Shown: in pieces, positions 41,359 to 45,851 of the stretch | Position numbering within the stretch: the first letter of the stretch is position 1 | How the letters are laid out: each line of letters starts with the position of its first letter | NCBI GenBank assembly: GCA_018894615.1 | Contig: JAHIPL010000037.1 | Coordinates: 1 to 45,851 of the forward strand | From: Acidobacteriota bacterium | Lineage (GTDB): Bacteria > Acidobacteriota > Aminicenantia > Aminicenantales > Aminicenantaceae | Reading direction: 5' to 3' | Length of the DNA stretch: 45,851 bases | Notes under the pieces: model-generated | The model's database searches: none | What the model was told of the DNA's origin: nothing | The model's input: only the letters and a program-made list of their open reading frames with translations | Made by a program: the position numbers and the translations under genes

Positions 41359-42021
41359 ATGCGGTTTCTGTTGAAAACCGGATTATTCCTTCTGGTCGGT
41401 GTCCTTCTGGTGGCTTTTTGTATGTCGGCCACTCCCCTCGATGAGATCATGGAGGAGGGCATCTATTCCATCTACTACGGAGGAGAAAAAGTCGGCTACG
41501 AGGAGTATGTCTGGAAAGCGGAAAAAAACGCCTTCGTACTCGAAGTTAAAGGAAGAATGGACGGGCCGGTGCCGTCGTCGCTGGAGGAGTTGACCATCCG
41601 GGTTGACAGGAATTTTATTCCGGTCTCCTATTCGTTCAAGGGGACGATCGGAGGGCTGTCCCAGCAGGTGGACTGCACGTTTCAAGAGGGAGTTGTCGAT
41701 CTGAGAATGACGGTCGCCGGAAGGAGCTTCCGCCGAAGCGTCCGCATTCAGAGGGATGCGTTCCTTCTGCCGAATCCGTTTTTTTCCCCTTATCTCATCA
41801 TCGCTAAAAAATTCGGATGCCGCCTTCAAGAAAAGCGTGACCTTTTTTCCTACATCGTTCCGCAGCTGGAAGAGGGCTTCAGTCTCGAATCAGATGAGGA
41901 AACCCCCTGCCTTCTTTTTCTGATGTTCAAGGACACACGAATCGAAATGGAAACAAACGAAGACGGAACGCTCCTTCACCTCAGGATTCCCTCTCAGAAT
42001 ATCAAAGTCTCGCGTAACTGA
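41359..42021 (+). CDS. exported protein of unknown function
   Basis: A 220-residue protein with a signal peptide (MRFLLKTGLFLLVGVLLVAF, cleavage probably after CMSA). The mature part is beta-rich: EGIYSIYYGGEKVGYEEYVW, LEVKGRMDGPVPSSLEELTI, FIPVSYSFKGTIGGLSQQVD, and DTRIEMETNEDG. The pattern resembles the domains of outer-membrane lipid or polysaccharide-modifying accessory proteins, but I cannot name a family. It has no clear Shine-Dalgarno and follows the YbjQ gene by 12 bases, so it is probably the last gene of the sigma operon. Confidence 0.65.
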   Translation: MRFLLKTGLFLLVGVLLVAFCMSATPLDEIMEEGIYSIYYGGEKVGYEEYVWKAEKNAFVLEVKGRMDGPVPSSLEELTIRVDRNFIPVSYSFKGTIGGLSQQVDCTFQEGVVDLRMTVAGRSFRRSVRIQRDAFLLPNPFFSPYLIIAKKFGCRLQEKRDLFSYIVPQLEEGFSLESDEETPCLLFLMFKDTRIEMETNEDGTLLHLRIPSQNIKVSRN

Positions 42022-42048
42022 TCCTCCTCTTCCGGGCGCGACCCCGGC

Positions 42049-42077
42049 TTGAATAAATCCGTTTAAACAATTAAAAT
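42049..42077 (+). promoter_or_regulatory. promoter of accA
   Basis: TTGAAT (42049-42054), 17-base spacer, TAAAAT (42072-42077). Predicted start about 23 bases before the accA ATG. A short G+C-rich repeat, CCGGG/CCCGG (42032-42047), lies just upstream but has no T-run. Confidence 0.6.
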
Positions 42078-42106
42078 AGACAAACCTGTTCGAGAGAAAA
42101 CAATCA

Positions 42107-43063
42107 ATGGATAAACAAAAAGATTTTTACCAGCTGGAAAAAGACATTCAGGACATCTATCGGCAAATACAAATATTGACCGAGAATGAAGACGAGGCGG
42201 CCGCTGTCGAAATAAAGAAAGGAAGAGCGGCGATCGCCCAAAAATGGGAGAAGCTGGCCCCTGTTCTGACGCCCCTTCATTACGTTCAGATCGCCCGGCA
42301 TCCCCAGCGTCCCTACACGCTGGATTACCTGAATGCCCTTGTCGAAAATTTTGTCGAATTTCATGGAGACAGAAGAGCCGGGGACGATACGGCTATTGTC
42401 GCCGGATTTGGATTCTACAAAGGAAAAACAACGGCCTTCATCGGTCATCAGAAGGGACGGACCACACGAAACCGCATAATGAGAAATTTCGGACAGCCCA
42501 ATCCGGAAGGCTATAGAAAAGCGCTTCGCGTCATGAAGCTGGCGGAAAAATTCGGCTATCCCGTCGTCACCCTGATCGATACGCCCGGAGCATACCCGGG
42601 CATTCAGGCGGAGGAGCGGGGGCAGGCCGAGGCGATCGCCTTCAACCTCAAGGAGATCGCCAATCTTCGTGTCCCCGTCATCAACATCGTTATCGGCGAA
42701 GGAGGAAGCGGAGGTGCGCTGGCAATCGGCGTGGGCGATGAGCTTATCATGCTTCAGTATTCTTTCTATTCCGTGATTTCTCCGGAAGGTTGTGCGGCCA
42801 TCCTTTGGAATGACCAAGACGCCATGAGCCAGGTGACGGAAAACCTCCATTTTCTTCCCGAGGATCTGAAAAAGTTCAATATCGTCGACACCATCATTTC
42901 CGAACCGGCAGGCGGAGCGCATGTCGATTGGAACACCACCTTCCTACATGTGGACAAGGTGCTGGCGGAAGCACTGGACCGCCTTCGGAAAAAGGATGTG
43001 AACAAGCTGCTGGATGACCGCTACGGCAAATACCGGAATATCGGAATATATAAAACGGAATGA
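42107..43063 (+). CDS. accA: acetyl-CoA carboxylase carboxyltransferase subunit alpha
   Basis: Alpha half of the carboxyltransferase that makes malonyl-CoA for fatty acid synthesis. The 318-residue protein shows HPQRPYTLDYLNALVENFVE, FHGDRRAGDDTAIVAGFGFY, FGQPNPEGYRKALRVMKLAE, TLIDTPGAYPGIQAEERGQAE-type core and INIVIGEGGSGGALAIGVGD, followed by YSVISPEGCAAILW. accD and accBC are outside the window. It has its own promoter and overlaps hisS as ATGA, so these two are co-transcribed. Confidence 0.96.
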   Translation: MDKQKDFYQLEKDIQDIYRQIQILTENEDEAAAVEIKKGRAAIAQKWEKLAPVLTPLHYVQIARHPQRPYTLDYLNALVENFVEFHGDRRAGDDTAIVAGFGFYKGKTTAFIGHQKGRTTRNRIMRNFGQPNPEGYRKALRVMKLAEKFGYPVVTLIDTPGAYPGIQAEERGQAEAIAFNLKEIANLRVPVINIVIGEGGSGGALAIGVGDELIMLQYSFYSVISPEGCAAILWNDQDAMSQVTENLHFLPEDLKKFNIVDTIISEPAGGAHVDWNTTFLHVDKVLAEALDRLRKKDVNKLLDDRYGKYRNIGIYKTE

Positions 43064-44325
43064 GTGAATCCGAAAGAAAGAAATCAATTCAGTCCATCAA
43101 GGGAACCAAAGACATTCTTCCGGATGAAGTCTGGATGTGGCAGAAGCTGGAAGAAATCGCCGGAAACCTCTTTGAACGTTATGGATACCGGCAAATCCGA
43201 ACGCCTGTTTTTGAAGCGACGGAGCTGTTTGAAAAAGGAACCGGAGAGACGTCCGACATCGTCACCAAGGAGATGTATTCCTTTCGGGACAAGGGAGGGC
43301 GGGATATCACCCTGCGGCCTGAATACACCCCGTCCGTCGTCCGGTCCATCATCGAACACAGGCTGCACCTTCGGACTCCTCCGCTGCGTTTTTATTATTT
43401 CGGACCGATGTTTCGCTACGATAAACCTCAAAAAGGCCGCTATCGGCAGTTCCATCAGATCGATGTGGAGGTCTTCAATGAAAAGGATGCCGCTATCGAT
43501 GCCGAATTGGTCGAAATGGCGCAGCAGCTGCTCATCCGGTTGGGAGTGAAGGACATACATATTCTGGTCAACTCCGTCGGCTGTACGGCCTGCCGGCCGT
43601 CCTACCACCAACACCTGCGGAAAAGTGCAGACCAGGCCCGTGAAAACCTGTGCAAGGACTGCCGCCGGAAAATCGACACCAATCCCCTGCGCCTTTTTGA
43701 CTGCAAGGAAGAATCCTGCCGTAAAATATCAGAGGGCTTTCCCCTCATAACGGACCATCTCTGTCAAGAGTGCAGGGATCATTTTTTGGCTTTCTGCGCC
43801 TATCTGGATGAACTCTCCATTTCTTACCTCGTCGAATCCCGGCTGGTCCGCGGGCTGGATTACTACACAAAAACGACCTTTGAATTCACGTCAGGAGCAC
43901 TAGGAGCCCAGGACGCCATCCTGGGAGGTGGGCGGTATGACGACATGATGAAGCAGTTCGGAGGACCGGATATCTGTGGAACCGGATTTGCCGTCGGCAT
44001 CGAACGGCTGCTTTCCGCCGCCTCTTTGGAAGAGAATAAACGCGAGTGGCTGTACATCGCCACCCTCGGCGCCGAGGCCCGGATTATGGGAATGAAACTG
44101 GCCCGCGAGCTGCGGGCGGAGGGATGGGAGTGTTTGATCGAATACCGGGAAAGAAGCCTGAACAAGCAGCTGGGCCGCGCCCACAAACTGGGAGCCGGCC
44201 GGGTTGTTCTGATCGGTGACGAGGAAGTCCGATCCGGTCGTGTTCAACTGAAGAACATGTCCAGCGGGCAGCAGACGGACGTTTCCGTGTTAGGTTTGGC
44301 GGAGGCGCTGAACGTATCGGATTGA
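43060..44325 (+). CDS. hisS: histidyl-tRNA synthetase
   Basis: Class II synthetase of 421 residues. IKGTKDILPDEVWMWQKLEE opens it; motif 2 is FYYFGPMFRYDKPQKGRYRQ followed by FHQIDVEVF; the HisA motif is LVRGLDYYTKTTFEF; motif 3 is GFAVGIERLLSAA. A Cys-rich stretch (ENLCKDCRRKIDTNPLRLFD, then CKEESC and CQECR) lies in the middle, as in many bacterial HisRS. The C-terminal anticodon-binding domain ends in the last 90 residues. Confidence 0.96.
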   Translation: MSESERKKSIQSIKGTKDILPDEVWMWQKLEEIAGNLFERYGYRQIRTPVFEATELFEKGTGETSDIVTKEMYSFRDKGGRDITLRPEYTPSVVRSIIEHRLHLRTPPLRFYYFGPMFRYDKPQKGRYRQFHQIDVEVFNEKDAAIDAELVEMAQQLLIRLGVKDIHILVNSVGCTACRPSYHQHLRKSADQARENLCKDCRRKIDTNPLRLFDCKEESCRKISEGFPLITDHLCQECRDHFLAFCAYLDELSISYLVESRLVRGLDYYTKTTFEFTSGALGAQDAILGGGRYDDMMKQFGGPDICGTGFAVGIERLLSAASLEENKREWLYIATLGAEARIMGMKLARELRAEGWECLIEYRERSLNKQLGRAHKLGAGRVVLIGDEEVRSGRVQLKNMSSGQQTDVSVLGLAEALNVSD

Positions 44326-44351
44326 CCCTGCGGACCGGAAAGAGAGGAAGA

Positions 44352-45851
44352 ATGACAACCCCGAATGAATCGGGATGGAAAAGATCCCTGTACTGCGGGG
44401 AACTGAGGAAAACGTTTGTCGGCCGCCGGGTTGTCCTGTTCGGGTGGGTGAACAAGCACCGTGACATCGGCCATCTGATTTTTTTTGACCTTCGTGATCG
44501 TGAGGGGATGGTTCAGATCGTCTGCACATCGGACAACCGCGAGGTTCTGACAACGGCCAAAAAACTGCGAATGGAAGATGTCGTCGGAATCAAAGGCTTC
44601 GTCAAGGAGCGGGACGAGAAGGACAAAAACGCCCAGCTGCCGACCGGAGAGGTGGAAATCACGGTGGAGGAGATCCGCCTGTTCAATGCGTCCGACGTGC
44701 CGCCCTTTCAAATCGGAGATCCGTCCTCGGCTTCGGAAGAGCTGCGCCTCAAATACAGGTATCTGGACCTGAGGCGGCCCTCCATGCAGAACAACCTCCG
44801 CCTTCGCCATCGAGCCTCCATGTGTGTCCGTAATTTTTTTGACAGACATGGATTTTTTGAAATCGAGACACCTTTTCTGACCAAATCAACACCCGAAGGG
44901 GCGCGGGACTATCTTGTGCCGAGCCGGATTTATAAAGGGCGGTTTTTTGCGCTGCCCCAGTCTCCACAGCTGTTTAAGCAGTTGACCATGATCTCCGGGT
45001 TTGATCGCTATTATCAGATTGTGCGCTGCTTCCGGGATGAGGATCAGCGGGCGGACAGACAGCCTGAATTCACCCAAATCGATGTCGAAATGAGCTTTCC
45101 CGACCAGGAGGAGTTTTTTGACCTGAACGAACGGCTGATGGAAGAGATGTTCGCACTGGCGGACATTCCGGTCAAGCGGCCCTTTCTGCGGATGACTTAT
45201 GAAGAGAGCATGGAAAGGTATGGAACGGACAGGCCCGATCTGCGATTCGGCATGGAGCTGACGGACCTGACGGAACAGGGACGGAGCGTGCAGTCCAGGA
45301 TCATTGAAGGCGCCCTTGCCGAAGGATCCCGGCTGAAGGGACTGGTGGTGCCGGAGGCGGGCGGCATGTCCCGCGGTCAGCTGGACAGGCTGAATGACGA
45401 AGTGAAGGCAAGCGGAGGGAAGGGAATCATCTGGATCAAGCGCACCGACGGGTTCAAATCGTCACTCAAGCTGGAGGAGGAGGATTTCCTCAAACTCTGG
45501 AACAAAAGCGCCGCGCAGTCAAACGACCTCCTGCTGCTGGTCGCGGATGAAAAGAACAGGGCCTCATACATCCTCGGCGACCTTCGTCTTCGGCTCCGGC
45601 CGGAAGGGCCGGCGAAGGAAAGCGCCCATATATTTGTCTGGATCACCGATTTCCCGATGTTTGAATGGAGCGCGGAGGACAACCGGTTGACGGCCATGCA
45701 CCACCCTTTCACGTCACCGCTGGAAGAGGATCTTCCTCTGCTGGATGGCCATCCGCTTCAGGTCCGGGCGAACGCGTATGACCTGGTATTGAACGGAACG
45801 GAGTTGGGGGGAGGGTCCGTCCGCATCCACGGCCCGGGCCTTCAAAAGAGG
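44352..45851 (+). CDS. aspS: aspartyl-tRNA synthetase, 3' end outside the window
   Basis: Class II synthetase; 500 codons are visible and the frame is open at the window end, so about 90 residues are missing. It starts MTTPNESGWKRSLYCGELRK with GAGGAAG upstream. The OB-fold anticodon domain (VVLFGWVNKHRDIGHLIFFD) is followed by motif 2 (YYQIVRCFRDEDQRADRQPE), the bacterial GAD insertion (LRFGMELTDLTEQGRSVQSR onward) and WITDFPMFEWS. The last visible residues, ELGGGSVRIHGPGLQKR, belong to the catalytic core. Discriminating or non-discriminating type is not decided. Confidence 0.96.
   Translation, partial: MTTPNESGWKRSLYCGELRKTFVGRRVVLFGWVNKHRDIGHLIFFDLRDREGMVQIVCTSDNREVLTTAKKLRMEDVVGIKGFVKERDEKDKNAQLPTGEVEITVEEIRLFNASDVPPFQIGDPSSASEELRLKYRYLDLRRPSMQNNLRLRHRASMCVRNFFDRHGFFEIETPFLTKSTPEGARDYLVPSRIYKGRFFALPQSPQLFKQLTMISGFDRYYQIVRCFRDEDQRADRQPEFTQIDVEMSFPDQEEFFDLNERLMEEMFALADIPVKRPFLRMTYEESMERYGTDRPDLRFGMELTDLTEQGRSVQSRIIEGALAEGSRLKGLVVPEAGGMSRGQLDRLNDEVKASGGKGIIWIKRTDGFKSSLKLEEEDFLKLWNKSAAQSNDLLLLVADEKNRASYILGDLRLRLRPEGPAKESAHIFVWITDFPMFEWSAEDNRLTAMHHPFTSPLEEDLPLLDGHPLQVRANAYDLVLNGTELGGGSVRIHGPGLQKR

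Noticed and set aside
42032-42047. CCGGG/CCCGG repeat as a terminator after the exported-protein gene
   Set aside because: Only five pairs and no T-run; better described as an incidental G+C-rich repeat.
1-45851. CRISPR arrays, insertion sequences, prophage genes, toxin-antitoxin pairs
   Set aside because: No repeat-spacer pattern, transposase, integrase, phage structural gene or toxin motif was seen on either strand. The PIN domain at 35435-36415 is a membrane YacL-type protein, not a VapC toxin.

Overview
The window looks like a core-genome segment from an anaerobic or facultatively anaerobic Gram-negative bacterium. It carries a complete Rnf ferredoxin:NAD oxidoreductase operon, lipopolysaccharide heptose genes (waaF, gmhB), a LolB-like protein, several lipoproteins and an outer-membrane barrel protein. 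Gene order mixes a proteobacterial block (lolB-like, ispE, prs, rplY, pth) with a Firmicutes-like block (radA, yacL-like, ispD, ispF, gltX, rlmB). Together with the exported sugar-isomerase/DUF1080 fusion this suggests a deep-branching lineage such as Acidobacteriota or Aminicenantes. That placement is an inference from gene content and was not tested phylogenetically. I see no insertion sequence, prophage, CRISPR array or rRNA; one tRNA (Gln, TTG) is present.

Layout. 1-3510: the 3' part of polA converges on a YghO-like acetyltransferase-fold gene. 3632-9787: rnfC-D-G-E-A-B, then rseC and a Tat-exported NusG-domain-II protein, nearly all overlapping or abutting, behind one TTGACA promoter. 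9817-13843 (minus): a three-gene sugar cluster (MFS transporter, Gfo/Idh/MocA oxidoreductase, exported TIM-barrel/DUF1080 fusion) with a good promoter and a palindrome over its -35 box. 14077-15018: an ApbE lipoprotein, the flavinyl transferase expected to load FMN onto RnfG and RnfD. 15052-17798 (minus): dnaN and dnaA with three DnaA-box-like sites upstream of dnaA, a probable replication origin. 17799-21785 (minus): a two-lipoprotein operon ending in a 988-residue peptidase/propeller/outer-membrane-barrel protein. 22132-22323: rpmB.

22387-26436 (minus): fmdB-waaF-gmhB-rel, each joined by an ATGA overlap, linking LPS core synthesis with (p)ppGpp metabolism. 26437-27001 is mostly non-coding, with a 44-codon membrane-protein gene and inverted repeats. 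27002-31169: a small membrane protein with a duplicated octapeptide, then lolB-like, ispE, tRNA-Gln (overlapping the ispE stop), prs, rplY and pth. 31229-33998: rpsF, rpsR, rplI and dnaB. 34054-39941: radA, a PIN/TRAM membrane protein, ispD, ispF, gltX and rlmB. 39985-42021: an ECF sigma factor, a zinc-finger membrane anti-sigma factor, a YbjQ-family protein and an unknown exported protein. 42107-45851: accA, hisS and aspS, the last cut by the window edge.

How the parts fit. RnfG needs covalent FMN, which explains an apbE nearby. ispE, ispD and ispF give three steps of the MEP isoprenoid pathway. The least understood parts are the peptidase/propeller/barrel operon, the sugar cluster, the octapeptide membrane protein, and the sigma/anti-sigma/YbjQ/exported-protein operon. 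Promoters, hairpins and DnaA boxes were found by eye, not by scoring software.
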